Assembly (NCBI RefSeq): GCF_009429125.1
Contig: NZ_CP045529.1
Coordinates: forward strand, 1,302,001-1,366,000
DNA: 64,000 bases
Origin: Luteimicrobium xylanilyticum
Lineage (GTDB): Bacteria > Actinomycetota > Actinomycetes > Actinomycetales > Cellulomonadaceae
Direction of reading: 5' to 3'
Shown piece after piece: positions 10,085-18,702 of the stretch (positions are counted from its first letter, which is position 1; every line of letters begins with the position of its first letter). The notes below the pieces were generated by a model. That model made no database searches. It had not been told where the DNA came from and worked only from the letters and a program-made list of their open reading frames with translations. Made by a program: the position numbers and the translations under genes.

Positions 10085-10850
10085 GGACCCTCGCCGACGG
10101 TGACGTTCCGTTCGCCGAGTGCGACGCGGGGCCCGCCGAGTGTGACGTTCCACCTCTGCGGGGGCGTGTCCCGCGCGCGGCGACCGGTGCCCGTTGACCA
10201 TGCAGGCGTCCACCCCGGGGCTCGTCGACCGTCCGATCGGCCACACTCTCGACGACGGGAGCGCGCACAACCTCTGCTCGGTGCGGGACATCGTGGACAG
10301 CCCCGTGGTCGAGCCGGCCCACCGACGACGGCGCCCGCGTCCGCCGACGGCGAAGTGGCCGGCCGAAGAGACCGAGGCGCCCGCGAAGCAGCACGATTCG
10401 CGTCAGGCAGCGCGAATCTGGCGCCGCCTCGGAGGGTTCGTGCTGCCTGGCGCCGGGGACGCCGACTGCGAGGATGCGCCGACGGAGAGGTAGGCCCACA
10501 CCGGCGGTGAGGGTGAGGCGACGGCCGAGCGGGCTGGTCGCGGGGAGCTGAAGGACGTCAAGGAGGGCGCGCGGCCCCTTGGTCGGCGCACGGGAGCCCG
10601 GACCAGCTCGCCGCATCCACCCGCGAGCCCGACTACGTCGCACTCGGCGGGTGGGCGGCGCCCCCGATCGTCACACTTTGGTATCGGTACCTCCGGCGTT
10701 ACCCGCCGGTAACGTGCGGTGACCTTCCGGGTGCTTAGAGTTCACCTGAAGACCCGGGGCCGGTCCGTCCGACGACGTGCGAGCCGGTCTCGGCACACCC
10801 GCGGGGTGCGGGTGGGGGAGTCTCAACCAGGACGACGGAGGGGTTCGACA
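10085..10850. other. Long intergenic region with outward-facing repeat motifs
   Basis: No convincing gene lies in these 766 bases. A short motif GCCGAGTGNGACG occurs twice near the left edge (about 10111-10123 and 10132-10144, plus strand) and once near the right edge inverted (about 10637-10649), so the region is flanked by inverted copies. An open frame at 10194-10493 (99 codons) has moderately biased codons but no recognisable similarity and may be decayed sequence. The right end holds the upstream region of the BMP operon. Confidence 0.5.
10698..10713. promoter_or_regulatory. Inverted repeat upstream of nucleoside operon
   Basis: GTTACCCGCCGGTAAC is a perfect 6-bp inverted repeat (GTTACC/GGTAAC) with a 4-nt centre, about 140 bases before the BMP start. 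Its size and place suit a dimeric repressor operator; no regulator gene is adjacent, so the binding protein is unknown. Confidence 0.4.
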
Positions 10851-11966
10851 GTGTCGACATCGAAGAGGTTCATGCAGCTGGGCGCGCTGGCGGTCGCCGG
10901 GGTCCTGGCGCTCGCGGCCTGCGGCCAGGCGCCGGGCGACGACAAGGGCAGCGGCACGGGGAGCGCCGCGGCCAGCAACTTCAAGGCCTGCATGGTCTCC
11001 GACTCGGGCGGCTTCAACGACAAGTCGTTCAACGAGTCCGGCTACGACGGGCTCAAGAAGGCGGAGTCCGACCTCGGCGTCAAGATCGCGACGGCCGAGT
11101 CGAAGCAGGAGTCCGACTTCGCGCCCAACATCGCGAACATGGAGCAGCAGAACTGCAACCTGATCATCACGGTCGGGTTCCTGCTCGCGACCGCGACCGG
11201 TGACGCCGCGAAGCAGCACTCGGACACCAAGTTCGCGATCGTCGACTCCACCGCCCAGGACGCCAACGGCAAGACCATCACGCTCGACAACGTCAAGCCG
11301 ATCAGCTTCGACACCGCCCAGGCCGCGTACCTCGCGGGCTACCTGGCCGCGGGCATGACCAAGACGGGCACGGTCGCCACCTACGGCGGCATCCAGATCC
11401 CGACCGTCACGATCTTCATGGACGGCTTCGCCGACGGCGTCGCGAAGTACAACGAGGACAACGGCAAGAGCGTCAAGGTCCTGGGCTGGGACGTGAAGAA
11501 GCAGAACGGCTCGTTCACCGGCGACTTCGAGGACCAGTCGAAGGGTCAGCAGCTCACGCAGACCTTCATCTCCCAGGGCGCGGACATCATCCTCCCCGTC
11601 GCCGGGCCGGTCGGGGCGGGCACGCTCGCGGCCGCGAAGGACGCGAACTCGGACGGCAAGGACGTCTCGGTGATCTGGGTCGACTCGGACGGCGCCGTCG
11701 CCAACCCGGACTACGCGAGCATCATCCTCTCGTCCGTCGTGAAGGAGATCGGCGCCGCCGTCGAGGACGTCATCAAGACGACCAAGGGCGGATCGTTCTC
11801 CAACGACCCGTACGTCGGCACGCTCGAGAACAAGGGTGTCGGCCTCGCGCCGTTCCACGACTTCGACTCGAAGGTCCCGCAGGACCTCAAGGACAAGATC
11901 ACCCAGCTCCAGCAGGACATCATCAGCGGCAAGATCAAGGTCGAGTCCAAGAGCTCGCCGGAGTGA
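10851..11966 (+). CDS. BMP-family nucleoside-binding lipoprotein of ABC transporter
   Basis: The 371-residue protein begins with a lipoprotein signal peptide ending LALAAC, with the lipidated Cys at about residue 24. The rest matches the BMP/PnrA purine-nucleoside receptor family: MVSDSGGFNDKSFNESGYDGL near residues 44-64, a repeated NLIITVGF segment, SFDTAQAAYLAGYLAAGMT, and the C-terminal VGTLENKGVGLAPFH. It should capture nucleosides outside the membrane and pass them to the permeases encoded downstream. GTG 10851 has GGAGGGG about 7 nt upstream. A strong hairpin follows the gene. Confidence 0.93.
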   Translation: MSTSKRFMQLGALAVAGVLALAACGQAPGDDKGSGTGSAAASNFKACMVSDSGGFNDKSFNESGYDGLKKAESDLGVKIATAESKQESDFAPNIANMEQQNCNLIITVGFLLATATGDAAKQHSDTKFAIVDSTAQDANGKTITLDNVKPISFDTAQAAYLAGYLAAGMTKTGTVATYGGIQIPTVTIFMDGFADGVAKYNEDNGKSVKVLGWDVKKQNGSFTGDFEDQSKGQQLTQTFISQGADIILPVAGPVGAGTLAAAKDANSDGKDVSVIWVDSDGAVANPDYASIILSSVVKEIGAAVEDVIKTTKGGSFSNDPYVGTLENKGVGLAPFHDFDSKVPQDLKDKITQLQQDIISGKIKVESKSSPE

Positions 11967-11994
11967 GCCGAGACTCGGTGATCTGACCGACCGT

Positions 11995-12042
11995 GACGGC
12001 GACGGGTCGGGGCCCACGCAGGGTGCCCGGCCCGTCGCCGTC
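11995..12042 (+). terminator. Intra-operon hairpin after binding-protein gene
   Basis: Perfect 12-bp arms GACGGCGACGGG (11995-12006) and its complement (12031-12042) enclose a 24-nt loop that can pair further. No T-run follows. Placed between binding-protein and ATPase genes, it probably stabilises the upstream message or attenuates read-through so that binding protein is made in excess. Confidence 0.6.
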
Positions 12043-12127
12043 CGCGGGCGCGACCGGCACGAGATGGCTAGCGTGAGGCTGCCGACGTTCCGGTCGGCCC
12101 GCGCCCCGACCCGAAGGAGGCCCGGCG

Positions 12128-13705
12128 GTGAAGCTGGAGCTGCGCGGCATCACCAAGCGGTTCGGACCGCTCGTCGCGAACGACCACATCGACCTCGTCG
12201 TCGAGCCCGGACAGGTGCATGCCCTGCTCGGTGAGAACGGCGCGGGGAAGTCGACCCTGATGAACGTCCTGTTCGGCCTCTACCAGGCCGACGAGGGCGA
12301 GATCCTCGTCGACGACGCGGCCGTCGCGTTCAAGGGCCCCGGCGACGCGCTCGCCGCCGGCATCGGCATGGTCCACCAGCACTTCATGCTGGTCCCGGTC
12401 TTCACGGTCGCCGAGAACGTGATGCTCGGGCACGAGCCGACGCGCGGGGGAGGGCTGCTCGACCTCGACGCCGCCCGCCGCACGGTCCGCGAGCTCTCCG
12501 ACCGGTTCGGGTTCGGGCTCGACCCCGACGCCGTGGTCGAGGACCTCCCCGTCGGCGTGCAGCAGCGCGTGGAGATCGTCAAGGCGCTCGTGCGCGACGC
12601 GCGCGTGCTCATCCTCGACGAGCCCACCGCCGTGCTGACGCCCCAGGAGACCGACGAACTGATCGCGATCATGCGCGAGCTCAAGGCCCAGGGGACGTCG
12701 ATCGTCTTCATCACCCACAAGCTCCGTGAGGTCAAGGCCGTCGCCGACGTCATCACGGTCATCCGGCGCGGTGCCGTGGTCGGCGAGGCGTCCCCGGACG
12801 CGGCCGAGACCGAGCTCGCCGCCATGATGGTCGGCCGCTCGGTCAGCCTCGGCGTGGACAAGGAGCCCGCGCAGCCCGGCGAGGTGACCTTCCGGGTCGA
12901 GCACCTCACCGTGCGCGACCCGAACGGCATCGCGGTCGTCGACGACGTGAGCTTCGCGGTGGCCCGCGGCGAGATCCTCGCGGTCGCGGGCGTCCAGGGC
13001 AACGGGCAGACCGAGCTCAGCGAGGCCGTCGTCGGGCTGGTGCCGGCGACGGGCTCGATCACGCTCGAGGGTCGCGAGCTGGTCGGCCTGAGCCCGCACG
13101 AGATCCTCGACGCGGGCGTGGGCTTCGTGCCCGAGGACCGGACCGTCGACGGGCTCGTCCTCGACTTCACGGTCGCCGAGAACCTCGTCCTCGACGTGTA
13201 CGACCGGCGGCCCTTCGCGCGCGGCATCGCGCTCGACCTCGGCGCGATCCGCGACAACGCCCGGGCACGCATCGAGGAGTACGACATCCGCACCCAGGGA
13301 CCGTCCCAGGAGGTCGGACGCCTCTCGGGCGGGAACCAGCAGAAGGTCGTCATGGCGCGCGAGCTCTCGCGGCCGCTCAAGGTGTTCGTGGCGAGCCAGC
13401 CGACGCGCGGCGTCGACGTCGGGTCCATCGAGTTCCTGCACAAGCGGATCGTCGCGGAACGCGACGCCGGGACGCCGGTGGTGATCGTCTCGACCGAGCT
13501 CGACGAGGTCGCCGCGCTCGCCGACCGGATCGCGGTGATGTACCGCGGCGCGGTCGTCGGGATCGTCCCCGCCGACACCCCGCGCGCGGTGCTCGGCCTC
13601 ATGATGGCCGGCGTGAGCGCCGAGGAGGCGCACGCGCAGGCCACGGAGACCGAGCTGGACCAGCTCGCCGACGAGCACACGCACGAGACAGGAGCGCAGC
13701 AGTGA
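12128..13705 (+). CDS. Nucleoside ABC transporter, duplicated ATP-binding protein
   Basis: The 525-residue protein has two ATPase halves, the RbsA/NupA pattern. Half 1: Walker A GENGAGKST near residues 38-46, signature LPVGVQQRVEI, Walker B VLILDEPTAVLTPQE. Half 2: degenerate Walker A GVQGNGQTEL, signature LSGGNQQKVVMARELS and degenerate Walker B KVFVASQPTRGVD. One intact and one degenerate site is normal for this subfamily. GTG 12128 follows AAGGAGG about 7 nt upstream. Its stop overlaps the next start (GTGA). Confidence 0.94.
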   Translation: MKLELRGITKRFGPLVANDHIDLVVEPGQVHALLGENGAGKSTLMNVLFGLYQADEGEILVDDAAVAFKGPGDALAAGIGMVHQHFMLVPVFTVAENVMLGHEPTRGGGLLDLDAARRTVRELSDRFGFGLDPDAVVEDLPVGVQQRVEIVKALVRDARVLILDEPTAVLTPQETDELIAIMRELKAQGTSIVFITHKLREVKAVADVITVIRRGAVVGEASPDAAETELAAMMVGRSVSLGVDKEPAQPGEVTFRVEHLTVRDPNGIAVVDDVSFAVARGEILAVAGVQGNGQTELSEAVVGLVPATGSITLEGRELVGLSPHEILDAGVGFVPEDRTVDGLVLDFTVAENLVLDVYDRRPFARGIALDLGAIRDNARARIEEYDIRTQGPSQEVGRLSGGNQQKVVMARELSRPLKVFVASQPTRGVDVGSIEFLHKRIVAERDAGTPVVIVSTELDEVAALADRIAVMYRGAVVGIVPADTPRAVLGLMMAGVSAEEAHAQATETELDQLADEHTHETGAQQ

Positions 13706-14985
13706 GCCAGCCCGAGGAGCCGGGCACCGCCCCGGAGGCCGCCGAGCCCGGCGCCGACCTGACGGGCCGCGGCCCCTCCCAGCCGGACGGCCCGCCCGGC
13801 GACACCGGCGAGGCGCGCGCGTCGCGCGCCCTGCGCGACGCGGCGACCGGGACGTTCGGCGTGACCGTCCTGGCGTTCGTGCTCGCCCTCGTGATCGGCG
13901 CGTTGCTGATCGTGTTCACGACGGACTCGGTGACGTCGACGCTGAGCTACTTCTTCTCCAGGCCCGGCGACTTCTTCTCGGCCGCCTGGTCGGCGGTCAG
14001 CGACTCGTACGTCGCGATGTTCCGGGGCTCGATCATCAACGACCGCGGCTGGAGCTTCACGACGGTGTTCCACCCGCTCACGGAGACCATGACGGTCGCG
14101 ACGCCGCTCATCATCGCGGCGCTCGGCGTCGCGGTCGCGTTCCGTGCCGGCCTGTTCAACATCGGCGCCCAGGGCCAGGTCATCCTCGGGGCGACGTTCG
14201 CGGGCTACATCGGCTTCACGTGGCACCTGCCGGTCGTCGTCCACGTGGTGGTCGCCATCGTCGGCGGCATCCTCGGCGGTGCGATCTGGGCCTCGATCGC
14301 GGGCGTGCTGCGTGCCCGCACGGGGGCGCACGAGGTGATCGTCACGATCATGCTCAACTACGTCGCGCTCTACTTCCTCGCGTACCTGCTCACCACACGG
14401 TTCTTCACCCACTCGAGCTCGAACCAGCCGAAGAGCCCGGCCGTCGGCCCGAACGCCAACCTGCCGCTGCTCCTCGGCGAGCAGTTCCGGCTGAACGCGG
14501 GCTTCCTCGTCGCGATCCTCGCCGCAGTGTTCGTGTGGTGGCTCATGACGCGCTCCACCTGGGGCTTCCGGTTCCGCGCGGTCGGCTCCAACCCGAACGC
14601 CTCGCGCAACGCGGGCATCGGCGTGGCGACGACGTTCATCGCCGTGATGGCGGTCTCGGGGGCCCTGGCCGGCCTCGCGGGAGCGGTCCAGGTCCTCGGG
14701 ACCGAGAAGTCGGTGACGGGTGGCATCGCCGGGTCGCTCGGCTTCGACGCGATCACGGTCGCGCTGCTCGGCCGGTCCAAGCCGATGGGGATCTTCTTCG
14801 CCGGCCTGCTGTACGCGGCTCTCGACGTCGGCGGGAGGTCCATGGAGGCGGCGACCGGCACCCCGATCGACCTCGTGCTCGTGATCCAGTCCCTGGTCGT
14901 CCTGTTCATCGCGGCGCCGCCGCTCGTGCGGGCGATCTTCCGCCTGCCGGCGCCGCGCCCCGACGCGAAGGGAGCGCACGCATGA
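13702..14985 (+). CDS. Nucleoside ABC transporter permease 1
   Basis: The 427-residue membrane protein has a hydrophilic N-terminal tail of about 45 residues and then the BPD_transp_2 fold with around nine to ten hydrophobic segments. The family motif is visible as AFRAGLFNIGAQGQVILGA near residues 147-165, followed by EVIVTIMLNYVALYFLAYLL and a C-terminal GFDAITVALLGRSKPMGIFFAGL. It pairs with the next gene to form the pore. GTG start overlaps the ATPase stop by four bases. Confidence 0.93.
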   Translation: MSQPEEPGTAPEAAEPGADLTGRGPSQPDGPPGDTGEARASRALRDAATGTFGVTVLAFVLALVIGALLIVFTTDSVTSTLSYFFSRPGDFFSAAWSAVSDSYVAMFRGSIINDRGWSFTTVFHPLTETMTVATPLIIAALGVAVAFRAGLFNIGAQGQVILGATFAGYIGFTWHLPVVVHVVVAIVGGILGGAIWASIAGVLRARTGAHEVIVTIMLNYVALYFLAYLLTTRFFTHSSSNQPKSPAVGPNANLPLLLGEQFRLNAGFLVAILAAVFVWWLMTRSTWGFRFRAVGSNPNASRNAGIGVATTFIAVMAVSGALAGLAGAVQVLGTEKSVTGGIAGSLGFDAITVALLGRSKPMGIFFAGLLYAALDVGGRSMEAATGTPIDLVLVIQSLVVLFIAAPPLVRAIFRLPAPRPDAKGAHA

Positions 14986-16274
14986 GCGCCGCCACCCTCG
15001 AGCCCACGGGCTCGCCCGCAGCCACGGCCCGCGCCGCGACCGGCGGGAAGGCCTGGCGGCTCCCGATCACGCTCGGCGTGCTCGGCGTGCTCGCCCTCCT
15101 GCTGTTCGGTCTCCTGCCCGCCGGCGGCCGTGACACCACGTTCGGGCTCTCCACCTCGACCGACTTCGTCCATCTCGGGCCGGTGACCGTCCCGTCGAAG
15201 GCCACCGCCGCCGTCCTGTCGGTCCTCGCGATCCTCGTCGCCGCGTACGCCGGCTGGTGCGTCTCGCGGGCGCGCCGCATCAGCCGCTGGGTGCCGATCG
15301 TCTTCGCGGTCCTGTGGGTGCTCGCGTTCCTCACCTGGGCGGTGGCGGGCAAGTCGACCTCGCTGGTCTCGCTCCTCGCGGGCTCGATCTTCCTCGCGGT
15401 CCCGCTCGCGTTCGGCGCGCTCGGCGGTCTGATCGGCGAGCGCGCGGGCGTCGTGAACATCGCGATCGAGGGTCAGCTCCTCACGGGCGCGTTCGGTGCG
15501 GCGGTGTTCGCGTCGATCGTCTCCAACGCCTACCTGGGGCTCGTCGCGGCACCCGTCGCGGGTCTCGTCATCGGGGCTCTCCTGGCGTTGTTCACGGTCA
15601 AGTACCACGTCAACCAGATCATCGTCGGCGTCGTGCTCAACGTGTTCGCGGTCGGTCTGACGAGCTTCCTGTACTCGTCGGTGCTCAAGGAGAACGCGGC
15701 GACGCTCAACAGCCCGCCGCGCCTGCCCACGCTCGCGATCCCCGTGCTCGGGGACATCCCCGTGATCGGCCCGGTGCTGTTCCGCCAGACCCTGCTCGTC
15801 TACCTGCTGTACGTGGCGATCGTCGTGGTCGCGATCGCGCTGTTCCGCACCCGGTGGGGTCTGCGCGTGCGCGCCGTGGGCGAGTACCCGGCCGCCGCGG
15901 ACACGGTGGGCATCGACGTCAACCGCACGCGCTGGGGCAACGTGCTCCTCGGCTCGATGGTCGCGGGCCTCGGTGGCGCGTTCTTCACGGTCGGCTCCGT
16001 CGGCGCGTTCTCGCAGGAGATGACGGCCGGCAAGGGGTACATCGCGCTCGCCGCGATGATCCTCGGCCGGTGGTCGCCGTGGGGCGCGCTCGGCGCCGCG
16101 CTGCTGTTCGGGTTCTCCGACAAGCTGCAGCAGGTCCTCGGCGTGCTCGGGACCGCGATCCCCAACCAGTTCATGCTGATGCTGCCGTACGTGGTGACGA
16201 TCTTCGCCGTCGCCGGGCTGGTGGGGCGCGTGCGCGCGCCCGCGGCCGACGGCGAGCCGTACGTCAAGGAGTGA
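14982..16274 (+). CDS. Nucleoside ABC transporter permease 2
   Basis: The 430-residue second permease has the same fold: a first helix around ITLGVLGVLALLLFGLLP, then GLIGERAGVVNIAIEGQLLTG, the pore motif counterpart of the first permease's IGAQGQ stretch, KYHVNQIIVGVVLNVFAVGL, and GYIALAAMILGRWSPWGALGAALLFG at the C-terminus. ATG 14982 overlaps the preceding stop (ATGA). Two non-identical permeases are standard in BMP-type nucleoside transporters. Confidence 0.93.
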   Translation: MSAATLEPTGSPAATARAATGGKAWRLPITLGVLGVLALLLFGLLPAGGRDTTFGLSTSTDFVHLGPVTVPSKATAAVLSVLAILVAAYAGWCVSRARRISRWVPIVFAVLWVLAFLTWAVAGKSTSLVSLLAGSIFLAVPLAFGALGGLIGERAGVVNIAIEGQLLTGAFGAAVFASIVSNAYLGLVAAPVAGLVIGALLALFTVKYHVNQIIVGVVLNVFAVGLTSFLYSSVLKENAATLNSPPRLPTLAIPVLGDIPVIGPVLFRQTLLVYLLYVAIVVVAIALFRTRWGLRVRAVGEYPAAADTVGIDVNRTRWGNVLLGSMVAGLGGAFFTVGSVGAFSQEMTAGKGYIALAAMILGRWSPWGALGAALLFGFSDKLQQVLGVLGTAIPNQFMLMLPYVVTIFAVAGLVGRVRAPAADGEPYVKE

Positions 16275-16678
16275 GCGTGACGCCATCGATCGACTGGGAC
16301 GCGCTGCGCGCCGAGGCGGCGTCGGTCGCCCGGCGGGCGTACGCGCCCTACTCGCGCTACCCCGTGGGCGCGGCCGCGATCGTGGACGACGGCCGCGTCG
16401 TCGTCGGCTGCAACGTCGAGAACGCGGCGTACGGCGTGACGCTGTGCGCGGAGTGCTCGCTCGTGTCGGCGCTCGTCGTCGGCGGGGGCGGGCGGCTCGT
16501 CGCGTTCACGTGCGTCGACGGCGCGGGCCGCGTGATCATGCCGTGCGGGCGGTGCCGCCAGCTCCTGTGGGAGCACGGGGGGCCGGAGCTCCTCGTGGAG
16601 ACCGTGTCCGGCGTCCGCCCGATGACCGAGGTCCTGCCCGACGCGTTCGGGCCGGACGACCTGCGCCGAGGAGAATGA
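16271..16678 (+). CDS. cdd: Cytidine deaminase
   Basis: The 135-residue protein has the homotetrameric cytidine deaminase signatures: AYAPYSRYPVGAA, GCNVENAAYG, then LCAECSLVSAL with the catalytic Glu after the first zinc Cys, and MPCGRCRQLL with the other two zinc ligands. It converts (deoxy)cytidine to (deoxy)uridine, feeding the phosphorylase encoded next. GTG 16271 overlaps the permease stop (GTGA); an alternative GTG lies two codons later. Confidence 0.95.
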   Translation: MSVTPSIDWDALRAEAASVARRAYAPYSRYPVGAAAIVDDGRVVVGCNVENAAYGVTLCAECSLVSALVVGGGGRLVAFTCVDGAGRVIMPCGRCRQLLWEHGGPELLVETVSGVRPMTEVLPDAFGPDDLRRGE

Positions 16679-17991
16679 TGAGCACCACCCCCGCGACGGC
16701 CGAGAAGTTCGACGCCGTCGACGTGATCCGTACCAAGCGCGACAAGCAGCGCCTCGAGGGCGGGCAGATCGACTGGGTCGTCGACGCGTACACGCGCGGC
16801 GTGGTCGCCGAGGAGCAGATGGCGGCGCTCGCGATGGCGATCCTGCTCAACGGGATGGACCGCGGGGAGATCTCGCGCTGGACGTCCGCGATGATCGCGA
16901 GCGGCGAGCGCCTCGACTTCTCGGGCCTCGACCGGCCGACCGCCGACAAGCACTCGACGGGTGGGGTGGGCGACAAGATCACGCTGCCGCTCGCGCCGCT
17001 GGTCGCGGCGTTCGGGGTCGCGGTGCCGCAGCTCTCGGGGCGCGGCCTCGGGCACACGGGCGGCACGCTCGACAAGCTCGAGTCCATCCCCGGCTGGCGC
17101 GTCGCGCTCAGCAACGACGAGATGATGGCCCAGCTCGGCTCGGTCGGCGCCGTGATCTGCCAGGCGGGGTCGGGACTCGCGCCCGCCGACCGCAAGCTCT
17201 ACGCGCTGCGCGACGTCACCGGGACCGTCGAGGCGATCCCGCTGATCGCGAGCTCGATCATGAGCAAGAAGATCGCCGAGGGCACGGGCGCGCTCGTCCT
17301 CGACGTCAAGGTCGGCTCGGGCGCGTTCATGAAGTCCGCCGACGACGCCCGCGAGCTCGCGCGCACCATGGTCGACCTGGGCACGGACGCGGGCGTGCGG
17401 ACGGTGGCGCTGCTCACGGACATGTCGACGCCGCTCGGCCTCACCGCGGGCAACGCGCTCGAGGTCCGCGAGTCCGTCGAGGTGCTGGCCGGGGGCGGGC
17501 CCTCCGACGTCGTGGACCTCACGGTCGCGCTCGCCGTCGAGATGCTCGCCGGGGCCGGCCGGCCGCAGGCCGAGGACGACGTCCGCGCGGCGCTCGGCGA
17601 CGGCCGTGCCATGGACGTGTGGAAGGCCATGATCCGCGCCCAGGGCGGCGACCCCGATGCGCCGCTGCCGTCCGCACGCGAGTCGGAGATCGTCACGGCG
17701 CCGTCCGACGGCGTGCTCACCCATGTCGACGCGCTCGCCGTCGGCGTCGCGGCGTGGCGTCTCGGTGCCGGACGCGCCCGCAAGGAGGACACCGTGCAGG
17801 CGGGCGCGGGCGTCGAGCTGCACGCCAAGCCGGGGGACGTCGTCGTCGCGGGCCAGCCGCTCGCGACCCTCCACACGGACACGCCCGAGCGGTTCGAGCG
17901 CGCCGCCGCGGCGCTCGACGGCGCGTTCCGCGTCTCCGACGTGAGCCTCGTGACCGAGCGCACGTCCGTCGTGCTGGACCGGGTGGCGTGA
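16678..17991 (+). CDS. deoA: Thymidine (pyrimidine-nucleoside) phosphorylase
   Basis: The 437-residue enzyme splits pyrimidine nucleosides with phosphate to base and (deoxy)ribose-1-phosphate. Motifs: the phosphate-binding KHSTGGVGDKITLPLAPLVA, SGRGLGHTGGTLDKLESIPG (the family PROSITE region), ALRDVTGTVEAIPLIASSIMSKK with the substrate-binding Arg/Ser/Lys, and DVKVGSGAFMK. Two ATG codons are adjacent at 16675 and 16678; the second, overlapping the cdd stop, has better spacing to GAGGAG. Confidence 0.95.
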   Translation: MSTTPATAEKFDAVDVIRTKRDKQRLEGGQIDWVVDAYTRGVVAEEQMAALAMAILLNGMDRGEISRWTSAMIASGERLDFSGLDRPTADKHSTGGVGDKITLPLAPLVAAFGVAVPQLSGRGLGHTGGTLDKLESIPGWRVALSNDEMMAQLGSVGAVICQAGSGLAPADRKLYALRDVTGTVEAIPLIASSIMSKKIAEGTGALVLDVKVGSGAFMKSADDARELARTMVDLGTDAGVRTVALLTDMSTPLGLTAGNALEVRESVEVLAGGGPSDVVDLTVALAVEMLAGAGRPQAEDDVRAALGDGRAMDVWKAMIRAQGGDPDAPLPSARESEIVTAPSDGVLTHVDALAVGVAAWRLGAGRARKEDTVQAGAGVELHAKPGDVVVAGQPLATLHTDTPERFERAAAALDGAFRVSDVSLVTERTSVVLDRVA

Positions 17992-18380
17992 GCGGGCGGG
18001 ACGAGCCGGACGCCCGTCGCCCGCGCTCGGTGTACGGCGTGGGGAGCGACCCCGACGTGCGGTACTCCCTCGCCAACGAGCGCACCGCGCTCGCGTGGCT
18101 CCGCACGGGCCTCGGGCTCGTCGCGGGCGGGATCGCGCTCACGTCGTTCGCGTCGTTCGCCGACCTGTCCGTCCTGCTCGACGTCGTGGCCGCGGTCGCC
18201 TGCGTCGGCGGCGGGTGCCTCGCCGCGTACGCCCTGGTCGCGTGGCGCCGCAACGAGCGTGCGATGCGTCTCGGCCGGCCGCTGCCCCCGCCCAGCGCGC
18301 TGCCGGTGATCGTCGTGGGCATCGTCGCGTTCGCGGCGCTCGTCGGGGCGTACGCGATCTGGAGCGGGTCGACCCGGTGA
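17988..18380 (+). CDS. DUF202 membrane protein (YidH-like), first copy
   Basis: The 130-residue protein has the DUF202 signature LANERTALAWLRTGLGLVAGG near residues 28-48, followed by three hydrophobic segments: the GLGLVAGGIALTSFASF helix, VAAVACVGGGCLAAYALVAW and ALPVIVVGIVAFAALVGAYA. DUF202 proteins are small inner-membrane proteins of unknown function. GTG start overlaps the deoA stop (GTGA), and the next DUF202 gene overlaps its own stop, so the pair is translationally coupled into the nucleoside operon. Confidence 0.85.
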   Translation: MSGRDEPDARRPRSVYGVGSDPDVRYSLANERTALAWLRTGLGLVAGGIALTSFASFADLSVLLDVVAAVACVGGGCLAAYALVAWRRNERAMRLGRPLPPPSALPVIVVGIVAFAALVGAYAIWSGSTR

Positions 18381-18697
18381 CCGGCGAGCCGGACACCCGC
18401 GTCCCGCACGACGAGCCCGCCGAGCGGACCGCCCTCGCGTGGCAGCGCACCGCGCTCGGCGTCGCGCTCGGCTGCGCCGTGCTGGCGCTCGCGGCCCTGC
18501 GGCAGGGCGACCCGACGCTCGCGGTCGTCGGCGTGCTGCTCGGCGCGACCACGGTGACCGGGGCGGTCCGGGCGCGCAAGGGCCGCTGGCCCCGGCCCGA
18601 CCGGCGGCCCTGGGGGATGCTCGCACCCGGCGCGGGCGCCGTCGTGCTGCTCGCCGCGCTCGGGCTGGCCGCGTCCGTGCTGGGCGCGCTGCGGTAG
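18377..18697 (+). CDS. DUF202 membrane protein, second copy
   Basis: The 106-residue protein repeats the pattern of its neighbour: PAERTALAWQRTALGVALGC (about residues 15-34), then LAVVGVLLGATTVTGAV and GAGAVVLLAALGLAASVLGAL. The ERTxLAWxRT motif is kept with Gln at the variable position, a common split in tandem DUF202 pairs, which suggests a heteromeric membrane complex (inference). GTG 18377 overlaps the previous stop by four bases. Confidence 0.83.
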   Translation: MTGEPDTRVPHDEPAERTALAWQRTALGVALGCAVLALAALRQGDPTLAVVGVLLGATTVTGAVRARKGRWPRPDRRPWGMLAPGAGAVVLLAALGLAASVLGALR

Positions 18698-18702
18698 GCC
18701 GC

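Noticed and set aside
10194-10493. 99-codon open frame as a gene
   Set aside because: No ribosome-binding site, no family resemblance, and a Pro/Arg-rich second half. It is mentioned only within the intergenic entry.
12280-14979. Very long open frame antisense to the transporter genes (about 900 codons)
   Set aside because: It is Arg/His/Asp-rich, matches no family, and mirrors real ABC genes with clear motifs; such antisense frames are a by-product of high GC content. The same applies to the long frames opposite sdhA, manC and the IS607 element.
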